Part shown: positions 50,056-59,827 of the stretch, one piece after another
Layout of the letters: the number at the start of each line of letters is the position of its first letter
Numbering within the stretch: the first letter of the stretch is position 1
Assembly (NCBI RefSeq): GCF_905207245.1
Contig: NZ_CAJLKP010000018.1
Location: 10,145-74,144 of the forward strand
Reading direction: 5' to 3'
Source of the DNA: an uncultured Bacteroides sp.
Lineage (GTDB): Bacteria; Bacteroidota; Bacteroidia; Bacteroidales; Bacteroidaceae
DNA length: 64,000 nucleotides
Position numbers and translations under genes: made by a program
Notes under the pieces: model-generated
The model's database searches: none
Seen by the model: only the letters and a program-made list of their open reading frames with translations
Told to the model about the DNA's origin: nothing

Positions 50056-52602
50056 TCACTTCCCGCCCCAGCAAATGGATTGCAAGAACCACGTTGCCTG
50101 TTCGTTCTTCAGCCCCTGGCATTCCAATACCGAAGGCAATTCATGATAGCTTTTCCAGAAACCGTCGATTAAAGCGGGCATTTCTGACGGAGCATACATC
50201 ACAGCCTCATTCAGACTTCCCATCTTGCCAAACTCTTCTTTAAAGACAATATATGAATTACGGTACTTCAGTTGTTCCATAGATTTCGCAATTCTTCGGG
50301 ATACTCCCAAAAGCCCGTTCATATCCACCTTTTCGGCGGGATAGACTATCTTAATCACTTTTTCCTGATTGCAAGGCAATTCCGGCAAATCTACCAGCAA
50401 GGCAAAGTCTTCGGCCGAATACGTGTATTCTGCCGGGCTCCCATTCACCGTGACGGACAGGGGAATTAGCGACGAAAGCACTTTCACCTTGAATGCACGG
50501 GCAAGAGGCATCTCTTTATAACTGCCTTCGCGCTTGCCTATGACAACAGTCTGCTCATTGCCACTACGGGTAGTAGTCAGCTTAGTCACCGCATACTCGG
50601 ATGCATAGCTCTTATCATTTCCGTTATCTTCATACAGGCTGAATGCCGATGTACCGTTTCCACCGGGAAATACCGTCACCGCTATTTCTTCGTCGTTACC
50701 GTTCAGGTTCATCACGTTCTCCTGATAGAGAGGCAGTATGGCGCCCGCCTTTATATAGATGGGATATTCATCAATGGCAAAAGAGCGCTCCACAACGCGG
50801 TTGCCTTGCAACAAAGCGCCCGTATGCCACTCGTACCATTCCCCCTCCGGCAGCCATACACGCACCTGTGCATAACCATCCTTTGCCGGAGCCGTAACCG
50901 GCGCCACCATCACATCATCTCCAAACATATACTCATTGGTGAATTCATAAGCTTCCTTATTCTCCGGATAGTCATAATACATAGGGCGGCAGAGTGACAG
51001 CCCGTCATCATATCCCTTGCGGGCCATGGTGTAGATATAAGGAGCCATCACGTAGCGTTGACGAATCGTCTCACGGATGATGTCGCAATATTCCTTGCTG
51101 AACACCCAGGGTTCCTTATTCAGTTTGGCTCCCTTCTGCGAGTGGGTACGCATTATCGGGCTCAGTGCTCCGAATTGCAGCCAGCGGGTGTACATTTCGG
51201 GGTCTATCTGGCTACCGATGTGTCCGCCCAAGTCATGACTCCAATAGCCGTACAACACATTGGAGGCGGTAGAGTTGAAGTAAGGTTGGAAGTCCAGCGA
51301 CTTCCATGAAATCACTGCATCACCCGAGAAACCCACCTGATAACGATGATTTCCCAATCCTCCCCAACGGTGGTAGAGCATCGGGCGCGTATCCCGGCGT
51401 TGTTCCATATCACTAAAGAATGCGTAGTTGATCCACCAGGTATTGCTCAGGTTCTTCATCTTCGGGTCGAACATTCCCTGCTGCCAGTCCAGCCACCAGA
51501 AGTCCACTCCGTCTTTCTCCATCGGAGACAGGATGTTCTTGAACATATTCTTCATGAACTTCTTATCTGAATTTACCCAAGGGATTGTCTGCTTTGTAGC
51601 AGGGTCCACTCCCATGTCTTTAGCCATTTCCGGGTATTTTTCTTCATAAGCAGCCACTCCGTCTGCCGGATGCAGGTTGAGTGTCACTTTCACATTGTTC
51701 TGTTTCAGGTATTTCAGGAAGCCCTGGGGATTGGGGAATAAATCTCGGTTCCAGGTCCAGCCGGTCCAGCCCCCCTTGCCTTTCTCGGTATAATGCCAGT
51801 CCATATCCACTACCAGCACATCCAGAGGTATCTGATAAGTATAGAAATTATCAATCAGATTACGGAACTCTTTATCGGAGTACAGCCAATAGCGCGACCA
51901 CCAATAGCCGAAGGCATAGCGGGGAGGTAACGGCATCTTGCCTGCAAACAAGGTATAGTCTTTCAGGGCTTGTTTATAGTCGTGCCCGTAGGCCATGAAG
52001 TACCAGTCCTGGCCTTCATTGGCGGAGCGTTCCTTAGCCCAGTCCCAGTCCGGATCATTGTCAAACAACAGTCCCCGGGAGTCGTCAATGAGCGACCAGC
52101 CATCGGTTGCCAGCAGACCGTCTTCCAGTTTCAGTTTATCCCCTTTCTTGGTGTCAGACACCCAGGTTTGGGTCTGTGTGTCACCATCCATTCCGTCAAG
52201 GGTGCGGTAGGTGCCTTTCAGGTTGCCTTTCTGTTGCATTCCGGGCTTCCAGATGAACGGAAAAGCTCCCTTCACAGCTTGGATTACCAGGTTATTGTCT
52301 GTGAACTGTCCGCTGTCTTTTTTATAACGCATCTTCATTTTGGAAGTTGTTATTTCAATCCACGCGCCTTTTGCCTTCACTTTGTAATTGACGGGCGGAT
52401 ACAAGCGGTCTACAGCAATAAAAGATTTGTCGTCTACAAACTTCCCATCCGGGGCATACTCCAGACGGAGCGTTCCATCCGATATGACCGTAAACCGTAC
52501 ATGGTTGTCAGCATAAGCAATATTCCTCTGTTCATCCTGTGCTCGTAGTGACAACAAGACACCTTGCAAAATACAAAGAATAAGTGTTAACTTCTTCATC
52601 AT
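50056..52602 (-). CDS. GH31 family alpha-glycosidase
   Basis: 848 residues with a Sec signal (KKLTLILCILQGVLLSLRAQ). Catalytic nucleophile Asp372 in DFWWLDWQQ and acid/base Asp428 in VGFSGDAVISW. The WWLDWQQ form differs from the WLDMNE of alpha-glucosidases and recalls GH31 members with alpha-galactosidase activity (recall; not certain). The C-terminal beta-sandwich is followed by an extra roughly 80-residue segment with a final CWGGK. It lies 13 bases after GH115. Role: probable removal of an alpha-linked hexose or xylose side chain. Confidence 0.88.
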   Translation of the reverse strand: MMKKLTLILCILQGVLLSLRAQDEQRNIAYADNHVRFTVISDGTLRLEYAPDGKFVDDKSFIAVDRLYPPVNYKVKAKGAWIEITTSKMKMRYKKDSGQFTDNNLVIQAVKGAFPFIWKPGMQQKGNLKGTYRTLDGMDGDTQTQTWVSDTKKGDKLKLEDGLLATDGWSLIDDSRGLLFDNDPDWDWAKERSANEGQDWYFMAYGHDYKQALKDYTLFAGKMPLPPRYAFGYWWSRYWLYSDKEFRNLIDNFYTYQIPLDVLVVDMDWHYTEKGKGGWTGWTWNRDLFPNPQGFLKYLKQNNVKVTLNLHPADGVAAYEEKYPEMAKDMGVDPATKQTIPWVNSDKKFMKNMFKNILSPMEKDGVDFWWLDWQQGMFDPKMKNLSNTWWINYAFFSDMEQRRDTRPMLYHRWGGLGNHRYQVGFSGDAVISWKSLDFQPYFNSTASNVLYGYWSHDLGGHIGSQIDPEMYTRWLQFGALSPIMRTHSQKGAKLNKEPWVFSKEYCDIIRETIRQRYVMAPYIYTMARKGYDDGLSLCRPMYYDYPENKEAYEFTNEYMFGDDVMVAPVTAPAKDGYAQVRVWLPEGEWYEWHTGALLQGNRVVERSFAIDEYPIYIKAGAILPLYQENVMNLNGNDEEIAVTVFPGGNGTSAFSLYEDNGNDKSYASEYAVTKLTTTRSGNEQTVVIGKREGSYKEMPLARAFKVKVLSSLIPLSVTVNGSPAEYTYSAEDFALLVDLPELPCNQEKVIKIVYPAEKVDMNGLLGVSRRIAKSMEQLKYRNSYIVFKEEFGKMGSLNEAVMYAPSEMPALIDGFWKSYHELPSVLECQGLKNEQATWFLQSICWGGK

Positions 52603-52615
52603 GGCAATATTGATT

Positions 52616-55570
52616 TTAGTTTCGGGTGGGTTGAGGTCCCATATACGAACGCTTCATACCTCCGAAGTCCAATACTATTTTCTGCACCACAGTTCCGGCA
52701 TCGCCACAGATGATTTTCACGGTATGTTTGCCCGGTTTGTCTATATGGAGAGTGGTTTTGTTGATTCTGCAATTCTTCAATACGCTTTCATACCATATCT
52801 GGGCATATTCGAAAGAAGAAGTGGACGGAGTCATCACAGGACCTTCATCGATGCATACGCCGTATTTGGTTTCTACGTTCGTTGCTTCATGTCCGGCATA
52901 TCCCCTGTCCTTGCTTATCGTGAAGGTAGGCAATACATAAGTATATACATCTACCGAGCCCTGCTCGAAAGTATAGAAATCGTATTCCAAACGTGGTGTG
53001 CTGCGCCCTGCTGTGCGTTGTGCCGGTGCCAGGGGATCGCCTAACTGAACGGCTGTATTCTCGCAGCCCAGATTGGGAATTACTCTCATCTTGATAGCGT
53101 CATTTTCTACCTTACGGTGGAAACCTGCGGCATCAATTGAAACATATCCGTTGTTCTCAACATACAAAGTATCCATTTCGGCCAATGAAGGAGAAGTAGG
53201 ATTGAAGACAGAGATGTAAACGCTTTCTTTTTCGCCACGGTCGGACATGATGTCCAAAGTTCCGAGGATTCGCTCACCGGCCGGAACTTTCGACCAGTCG
53301 ATGGATACCTCTATACGGTCTTCGGTAGCAGTCTCTCCGGACTTCTTACTCACCAATATCCAGTCATTCGTAACAGCCGTTTTCCACTTCAACGGAGTGG
53401 CCCCCTTGTTAAATACATCTACATAATATGACTGACGCAGATAAGTATTAAAACAAGGCAATGAGTGGAAACTTTTCAGCCCTTTCAGCACATCCTCACC
53501 TTCTGCCATCACACCCAGAGAAGCTACAGGAGCCAGTTCAATGTCTCTCAACTTCGGAAGTTCAAAGTAAGCGGCTGCAAATCCCTGCTTCATGGTCATC
53601 ACATGATCCCACTTACCGTCGAGCAATGAATTATAGCCTTTGGTGATTACTTCGAGACTGTCATAACAAACTTTTGCCGACTTCTCCAGTTCTTTGGCAC
53701 TGGCTCTTTGCTGAATAGAATACCAACGGTTTCTCTGTCCATCCAGTATCATTCTGTTCAACAGTTCACATCCTTTCACCGGATAGTACAACGACTGATA
53801 GAAACAGGCTTTTTGCTTCTCGTCGGACATGTTGTTCAGAATCTTCTCTACAACACTTCCAATACGGCGGTATTCACTCAGGCGATTGTCCACCTCACGG
53901 TAGTTGGTAAGTGAGAAGTCAGTATCGGTATTCCGCTCTTTTCCATGTTTATCGGTGGTCCACTGGTAACCCCATCCCATAAATTCGGGTTTGCGGGTAA
54001 AGGCCAGCTTATAGAAAGAGTCAACCACGTCCTGATACTCACTGCGGTATTGGTCGCCCAACATGCCGCACAGCCATTCCGTACGATAGTTGGCAGCTCT
54101 CTCGAAGTTGAAAGAATCGATATCAAAAGCCATTGTCAAGAAGTAATCGACAGCAAATTCACACGACTTGATGTCACCGGCATTCAGCAACCAGATGCGG
54201 TCGGCTGTTGCATCATACGCTTTGCGGAGTTCTTCGTACATCAATGTAGGAGAAACCGTGTTCATCCAAAGGTGGTCATGAGGCTTTCCAAGGTAAGAAG
54301 AGTGATAGTACACACCGGAACGTCCTGAACGTTTCTGCTCTTTCGGACTGCTCAGACGCTTCATATAGCCATAGTTATCATCCGGCCAAATGATAGTTAC
54401 ATCATCCGGCAGTTCCAGACCCTCGTCGTATACATCCAGCACTTCTTTGTAAGGAGTAAATGCCTGGGGAATCTCTTCGCCCGGTTTACCGATGGCATCA
54501 ATCAACATCTGTCTTTGTGCCATCAGTGCTTCCTGGAGCATATCTTTCCGGTCGCCCATATCATTGCTTGCATTCATGGCCCGGTCATGCAGTCCGCGCA
54601 ATGCCAGGGTATATACATTTTCAAAAGGAGCACATTCCTTCACGCGTGCATTCAATACGCTGTCTACGCCTTTTTTATTGTTAATGTAGTCCCATTCGCC
54701 CATTGTATCGCGCTTCCATTCGCTTGCCGTATTAAACAATAAAGGTTCGCAATGAGAAGCCCCCATGAGGATGGCAAAGCGGTCTGCAACCAGTCTGTTT
54801 TCAGGAATGCGGTGGAACGCCATGGATGCATCGTGCATGGCCGGACATAGATAGTTGGCCTGAAGACGAAGCAGAAGTTCACAAACCTTAGCATAAGTAC
54901 GGGGACCGAAATTGCCCACTTCCTTCTCGAAGTTTCTCTTCGACCAACGGTAAAGACCCCAGTCTTCATCATTGATAAAAATGCCTCTGTACTTCACAGT
55001 AGGCTCCTTGGAGATATATTTGTCTACCTTCAGGTTCAATTGTTCTTTCTTCACAATGGGAGCATCTGCCCACCAATACCAGGGAGATACACCGATGGTT
55101 CTCGATATGGACAATAATCCGTAAGCAGCACCTCTGCGGTCGCTACCCACAATAACCAGCGCCTTGTCTACTCCGGGGAGAGGATTACGAACGAGTTGCA
55201 CCAGATAGCTTTCCCAACGATTCTTCAAAGGTTCCACGTTCAGTTTCTTCTTTGCAATCATTTGGTCTATCCACTCATTGTGACCGAGAGTTCCGACAAT
55301 GATACAATTCTTCTGAGGAGCTTCCTTGGTAGTAGCAACACCCAGGATTTGTCCGCTCACTTCTTTCACGTCATTTGCAAATAGTCCCGCCGTTGTTTTT
55401 ACAACTTCAAAGTCTTGTGTGTCATAGTACACGCAGGCTTTATCCTTCTTGCCTACGAGACTGAATACGTTGGAACCGCTACTATTCTGTGATAGCGAAA
55501 CCTGAGCCAGCGCTACCGAAGAACTCAGCAGCAACATACCTCCCAATAAAATAGATTTAAAAATACTCAT
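52616..55570 (-). CDS. GH115 family alpha-glucuronidase
   Basis: 984 residues, signal SILLGGMLLLSSSVALAQ. Family pattern: N-terminal domain with ACVYYDTQD...VVKTTAGLF, then YRGIFINDEDWGLYRW and GASHCEPLLFN in the central TIM-like domain, and WPDDNYGYMKRL. A helical bundle and a C-terminal beta domain follow. Family knowledge: removes terminal or internal (4-O-methyl)-glucuronic acid from xylan or arabinogalactan. Its place in the operon beside GH105 and GH43 supports a uronic acid-substituted plant glycan as target. Confidence 0.92.
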   Translation of the reverse strand: MSIFKSILLGGMLLLSSSVALAQVSLSQNSSGSNVFSLVGKKDKACVYYDTQDFEVVKTTAGLFANDVKEVSGQILGVATTKEAPQKNCIIVGTLGHNEWIDQMIAKKKLNVEPLKNRWESYLVQLVRNPLPGVDKALVIVGSDRRGAAYGLLSISRTIGVSPWYWWADAPIVKKEQLNLKVDKYISKEPTVKYRGIFINDEDWGLYRWSKRNFEKEVGNFGPRTYAKVCELLLRLQANYLCPAMHDASMAFHRIPENRLVADRFAILMGASHCEPLLFNTASEWKRDTMGEWDYINNKKGVDSVLNARVKECAPFENVYTLALRGLHDRAMNASNDMGDRKDMLQEALMAQRQMLIDAIGKPGEEIPQAFTPYKEVLDVYDEGLELPDDVTIIWPDDNYGYMKRLSSPKEQKRSGRSGVYYHSSYLGKPHDHLWMNTVSPTLMYEELRKAYDATADRIWLLNAGDIKSCEFAVDYFLTMAFDIDSFNFERAANYRTEWLCGMLGDQYRSEYQDVVDSFYKLAFTRKPEFMGWGYQWTTDKHGKERNTDTDFSLTNYREVDNRLSEYRRIGSVVEKILNNMSDEKQKACFYQSLYYPVKGCELLNRMILDGQRNRWYSIQQRASAKELEKSAKVCYDSLEVITKGYNSLLDGKWDHVMTMKQGFAAAYFELPKLRDIELAPVASLGVMAEGEDVLKGLKSFHSLPCFNTYLRQSYYVDVFNKGATPLKWKTAVTNDWILVSKKSGETATEDRIEVSIDWSKVPAGERILGTLDIMSDRGEKESVYISVFNPTSPSLAEMDTLYVENNGYVSIDAAGFHRKVENDAIKMRVIPNLGCENTAVQLGDPLAPAQRTAGRSTPRLEYDFYTFEQGSVDVYTYVLPTFTISKDRGYAGHEATNVETKYGVCIDEGPVMTPSTSSFEYAQIWYESVLKNCRINKTTLHIDKPGKHTVKIICGDAGTVVQKIVLDFGGMKRSYMGPQPTRN

Positions 55571-55595
55571 GGTTTATTTATTGATAATTTATAGG

Positions 55596-56702
55596 TTACT
55601 TTTCCATCAGCGCAACCACACACCAGAGATAAGGTCCTTGTGCATGGAAATCACCGGTACGGCGCGGACGGTCGTAATAGTATTGTTTGTCGTTTTTCTT
55701 GTTGGTACCTACGCAAATCTCTCTCACCTGATTCTTTTCGGTAAGGTAAGTCACCAAAGCCATCCATGCCTTGCGGGCTGCCGGAGCATACTCTTTAGCA
55801 TTCAGCCATCCATTCTTTACACCCGTAATAAAAGCGAAAGTAAACATGGCGGAGCCTGATGTTTCAGTCCAGCAATCAGGGTCATCGAGCAACTGGTTCC
55901 ACAGACCTTCCGGATTCTGATATTCCTTCAGACTCTTCATCATAGTCAGGTAACCTTCCATGATGCGGGGACGGTCTTTGTGATTCTTGGGCAAATAGCG
56001 AAGCAACTCCGCCATACCTGCTGCCATCCATCCATTTCCACGTCCCCAGTAGAAGGGCACGTCCGGTGCATGATAGAAAAGACCGTTGGGACGTTGCAAT
56101 TCATCCAGATACATCACCATCTCTTTGGCTGCACGGTCTATATATTTGCTGTCATTAGTCACCTTGTAAGCATGCGTCTGTACAATGGTAATCATGTACA
56201 TATCGTCAATCCAGAGGCGTGTTTGCCATGAATAACCTTTCTCTGCCCATTCCTTCTCTTCAGGCTTTGCATCAGCAGGAACTTCCCATTGAGTATCGGC
56301 ATAAGGCAATCCCAGTTCTTTGTAGCGTTCGTCCTTCGTCACCCAATAGAGTTCCAAAGGCAAGCTGCCGAACATATTCAAATCTACATGGTTCTTGATA
56401 GGCAACAATGCCTTTTCTGTAGTAAACAGATGCTCGAATCTGGCTTGTAAGAGCTTGATGAGTGCTTTATCTTTGGCTGCTGCCGCATATTTAAGAGAGC
56501 CGTTCCAGTAGAAGGTTTCAGGATAACCAATCCACTTTCCGGCATGCAATGCATGTTTCTCGGTTACAAAACGGTAGGCTATGCGTCTGCCGATTTCATC
56601 TGGAGTATACCCTTCGGGAAAATTCTTCAGAAGACTGGTCTGAGCGATTAATAACTGAAAGGATGATACTAAAAATAATAATGCGAATACTTTCTTGTAC
56701 AT
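55596..56702 (-). CDS. GH105 unsaturated glucuronyl/galacturonyl hydrolase, copy 1
   Basis: 368 residues with a Sec signal. (alpha/alpha)6 barrel of the YteR/YesR type with WIDDMYMITIVQTHAY (the active-site Asp lies in this motif), YHAPDVPFYWGRGNGWMAAGMAELL and SGSAMFTFAFITGVKNGWL. Family knowledge: hydrates the double bond of 4,5-unsaturated uronosyl residues left by polysaccharide lyases. No lyase is in this window. It shows strong similarity along its length to the gene at 62601-63704. Confidence 0.92.
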   Translation of the reverse strand: MYKKVFALLFLVSSFQLLIAQTSLLKNFPEGYTPDEIGRRIAYRFVTEKHALHAGKWIGYPETFYWNGSLKYAAAAKDKALIKLLQARFEHLFTTEKALLPIKNHVDLNMFGSLPLELYWVTKDERYKELGLPYADTQWEVPADAKPEEKEWAEKGYSWQTRLWIDDMYMITIVQTHAYKVTNDSKYIDRAAKEMVMYLDELQRPNGLFYHAPDVPFYWGRGNGWMAAGMAELLRYLPKNHKDRPRIMEGYLTMMKSLKEYQNPEGLWNQLLDDPDCWTETSGSAMFTFAFITGVKNGWLNAKEYAPAARKAWMALVTYLTEKNQVREICVGTNKKNDKQYYYDRPRRTGDFHAQGPYLWCVVALMEK

Positions 56703-56766
56703 AACAATTTGGATTCTATCTATTAAACATTCTGATAATTTACGATTTCCGGTATATCCGGTGATA

Positions 56767-57915
56767 TTACTTCACCTTCAACAGTTTCTTGGTGTCATCA
56801 CAAACGGCTACTGCCACTTTGGAGTCTGCACAACCGTAATAAAGATATAGCTTCTTCTTGTAATAGGCCAATCCTTCGATAAACACGGTTCCGTCTTTAT
56901 ACTGTCCGCTTTTCTCGAAAGAGGCTTCAGGCATAAAGAAAGGTTTGTCCAGACGGTTCAACACTTTATAAGGGTCTTTAGAATCAAGCAAAAGCTGTCC
57001 GGCACAGTAAGCGCCTGCCGGATAGTTTGCATCGCCTCTCTTTTTATCATTCTTACCATTATACATCAGCACAATGCCTTGTTTGGTACGAATGGCGGGA
57101 GGACCGCACTCAGTCATCTGGCTGTCGAAATAGCCGTTACGTGGTTTGGCTATCTTCAATAACTCATTGTTCTTATCCAGCACAGGATACCAGTCTGTCA
57201 GGTTGTCGGAAGTAGCTGCATGTACGGCATATTCTCCCCAATACATGAAGTATTTGCCATCTACCTTGTCTATAACCAACTTTCCGCCTTTTACTTTAGT
57301 AAGAATGGAGGCTGATTTAGTAGCGATTCTGGTAAAACGTCCGTCATACGCTTTTTCAAAAGCAAGACCGTGCTTGGTCCAGTTCTTCAAATCTTTGGAA
57401 GTAGCTACTGCAAGGCGGGGGGTCTTCCGATTCCATGCCGTATAAATCATGACGTATAATCCGTCTTCGGTCATAGCCACCCGTGGGTCTTCACAACCAC
57501 CCGGGCACTCTATGCTTTCAAAATCATCGCCACCGGGGAAAAGTACCGGACTGTCTGAGCGCTTCATGGTCACTCCGTCTGCACTTTCGGCATAGCCGAT
57601 ACGTGAAGTTCTTTTTCCAATACCTTGTGCCGAATTGTCCTCGGCACGGTAAAGCACAACAATCTTTCCGTCTTTCACGGTAGCGGCAGGATTAAAAGTG
57701 TCGCTTTCCTCCCACTTTACCTGTTCCTTTCGCATCGGACAATAGAAAGAGGTGGGTTGCGGTACAATCACAGGATTGACGCCTTCCGGACGGACGAACG
57801 GACCAACCACCCAGTCTTTCTGCTGTTTCTTATCTGCATCGCCTGAAGAGGGCAAAGTAGAAAAACTACTCAGTGACAACACCCCTACCAGACCAACTAT
57901 GAGTTTTAGCTTCAT
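56767..57915 (-). CDS. GH130-like five-bladed propeller mannosidase/phosphorylase
   Basis: 382 residues with a Sec signal (KLKLIVGLVGVLSLSSFSTLP). GH130-type features: SDTFNPAATVKDGKIVVLYRAED, the GCEDPRVAMTEDG segment with catalytic-site Asp, and QMTECGPPAIRTKQGIVLMYNG. Family knowledge: GH130 acts on beta-mannosides by phosphorolysis or, in some subfamilies, hydrolysis. A secreted form more likely hydrolyses. The substrate is uncertain because the rest of the PUL is uronic-acid themed. Confidence 0.82.
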   Translation of the reverse strand: MKLKLIVGLVGVLSLSSFSTLPSSGDADKKQQKDWVVGPFVRPEGVNPVIVPQPTSFYCPMRKEQVKWEESDTFNPAATVKDGKIVVLYRAEDNSAQGIGKRTSRIGYAESADGVTMKRSDSPVLFPGGDDFESIECPGGCEDPRVAMTEDGLYVMIYTAWNRKTPRLAVATSKDLKNWTKHGLAFEKAYDGRFTRIATKSASILTKVKGGKLVIDKVDGKYFMYWGEYAVHAATSDNLTDWYPVLDKNNELLKIAKPRNGYFDSQMTECGPPAIRTKQGIVLMYNGKNDKKRGDANYPAGAYCAGQLLLDSKDPYKVLNRLDKPFFMPEASFEKSGQYKDGTVFIEGLAYYKKKLYLYYGCADSKVAVAVCDDTKKLLKVK

Positions 57916-57953
57916 CTTAGTTTCTATGTTTTTACATGGTTAAAGTTATCGTT

Positions 57954-59816
57954 TTATTGGCAAAGACGCTTATAGATATCGGTTAATACCTCCAATCTGG
58001 ATGTCTTCCCGGGAACAGCCCGGAGCTTAAACCCGCATAATGCACTCCATTCCTGCAATGTATCTTCATCGACCGCGTCTTGCAGATTTGCATCCCATCC
58101 GGGCAAATATCCCCGCAATCCCATATACTGTGCCAGACGGAAATCAGGGTCTTCCGGACGCAGGTCACGGAAGTATATCAGCGTTGCTTTCTGGTCAATC
58201 AGCAGTTCCTGCAACTTAGGCATATCCACATCCTGCACGGATACTTTGCTATCAATTGCCAGCGAAGCAGCAATACCCGCCGCCTGTCCCAATGCCATCC
58301 AGCACGGTTCCATACGTAAAGTAGAGAATCCGATATGTGAACCGGATACCGGTACAGGCAACAACAGGTTATCTACATTTCGGGGCAAAATAACGCCCAA
58401 AGGCACTGTATAAACAGCCGTAGGATAACTGATAAATCCATCCAGATGTGCCCTGCCGGTTTCCCTTTTCCGGGCAGCATGCGAGTCGAGTGCATAATGA
58501 CTGGCCGTCACACTGTTGGCATGCAACGGCGGACGTTTGTCCGGTGCAACAGGCAAAGCGTCCTTGGCAGTAAAGAAGTAGACTCCTTCAAACCGTCTGC
58601 CTTCGCGCACATATACCTGGCGGGGAAAATACTCATTATCCTGATACTCATCTTTCGCCAAGCCCCATTCCAGCATTGCTTTACGGAAATGTTCCGGCAG
58701 TTCGGGATCATTTTGGGCAAACCAGAACAAACCTAACGTATAATCTTTCAGGCGTTTGGCAAACTTATCCCTCCACTCCCACGAAGAAGTAGGCCAAGGC
58801 CAGTTCTCTTCTGGTAAATCAGTGGAGATAAACGCAGCATGCTGGTTATTGCCATCCGTCTTCTGATTGGGCAGCTTTACCATGCTACTCAGCTTTCTGA
58901 TTCCCCAACTATCTCCGGGCAGCTTAGTCTGATTGCCGGCAGCGATATGACGGCGGTTTTCTTCCATCATTTCATCCGTCACTTTCAACATGGCTCGTTG
59001 GGTATTCTTTCCGGTCCATACATCTTCAATCAGTGAAACGTATTCGTCTCTGTTATAAGATGCCGGTTTCGGAAAAAGTACCCGGTTATCGGGGTCATTA
59101 GTCAGGCAGAGGCGATAGTTGTAGGCCTGGACTGCATTATCCGACTCTCCCGTGCTACCACTGGCAGGCAGGCTTTTCCAGTATTCATAGCTTCTTCCCG
59201 CTCCGGGTTCTCCAAATTCGGCCTTGCTTTCCCTACCTACACGGAAGGGCACACCGGCCGCAGCTCCCAAATCTCCCTCATAAGTGGCGTCTATAAAAAT
59301 ATCTCCCCGGTAAGTTTCTTTTTCTCCATTCTCACGATTCAGTATGCAGATGCTTTCAATACGTCCGTTCCTGAGAGAGATATTTTGGTTTTCAGCATCA
59401 AATTGCCGCATAAGGAGTACGGTAATCTTATCCTTATGTTCGTTCAGCATATCCTGATATACAGATGCCGCAACATACGGTTCAAAATGAAACCCGTCAC
59501 TGCAATCCTTCAACTGCTGGGAGTTCTCTCCATAACGATCTGCATAGTATTGCTTGATTCTGGTAGTAAACTCCATGAACAGGCCGGTAGTTGCTTCCCG
59601 AGTAGCGATATCCGTTGCCCCCAGCCCATTGACCGGAAGCCCCCCGATATGCCGGGTACGTTCCAGTATAACCGAGGTCTTACCTTGCCGGGCTGCCGCA
59701 ATAGCTGTCATAATACCACCGGGATTACCGCCTACCACCACCACATCAAAATGGCTTTGGGCGGATATACCCCAACTAAGCATTAACAGAACCGTAAGAA
59801 TATGGAATCTCTTCAC
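57954..59816 (-). CDS. Secreted FAD-dependent oxidoreductase (FAD_oxidored family)
   Basis: 620 residues with a Sec-type signal (FHILTVLLMLSWGISAQ); no twin-arginine motif. The dinucleotide-binding VVVGGNPGGIMTAIAAARQGK is near residue 25, ILERTRHIGGLPVNGLG follows, and the C-terminal VSGSHIGFSTLRMEPCWMALGQAAG is typical of FAD_oxidored proteins (often annotated as xanthan lyase-like). Reaction and substrate are unknown. Its place between GH2 and GH130 genes suggests it oxidises a sugar within the PUL pathway (inference). The spacing of 11 and 38 bases to its neighbours supports co-transcription. Confidence 0.85.
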   Translation of the reverse strand: MKRFHILTVLLMLSWGISAQSHFDVVVVGGNPGGIMTAIAAARQGKTSVILERTRHIGGLPVNGLGATDIATREATTGLFMEFTTRIKQYYADRYGENSQQLKDCSDGFHFEPYVAASVYQDMLNEHKDKITVLLMRQFDAENQNISLRNGRIESICILNRENGEKETYRGDIFIDATYEGDLGAAAGVPFRVGRESKAEFGEPGAGRSYEYWKSLPASGSTGESDNAVQAYNYRLCLTNDPDNRVLFPKPASYNRDEYVSLIEDVWTGKNTQRAMLKVTDEMMEENRRHIAAGNQTKLPGDSWGIRKLSSMVKLPNQKTDGNNQHAAFISTDLPEENWPWPTSSWEWRDKFAKRLKDYTLGLFWFAQNDPELPEHFRKAMLEWGLAKDEYQDNEYFPRQVYVREGRRFEGVYFFTAKDALPVAPDKRPPLHANSVTASHYALDSHAARKRETGRAHLDGFISYPTAVYTVPLGVILPRNVDNLLLPVPVSGSHIGFSTLRMEPCWMALGQAAGIAASLAIDSKVSVQDVDMPKLQELLIDQKATLIYFRDLRPEDPDFRLAQYMGLRGYLPGWDANLQDAVDEDTLQEWSALCGFKLRAVPGKTSRLEVLTDIYKRLCQ

Positions 59817-59827
59817 GTTATCTTTAT

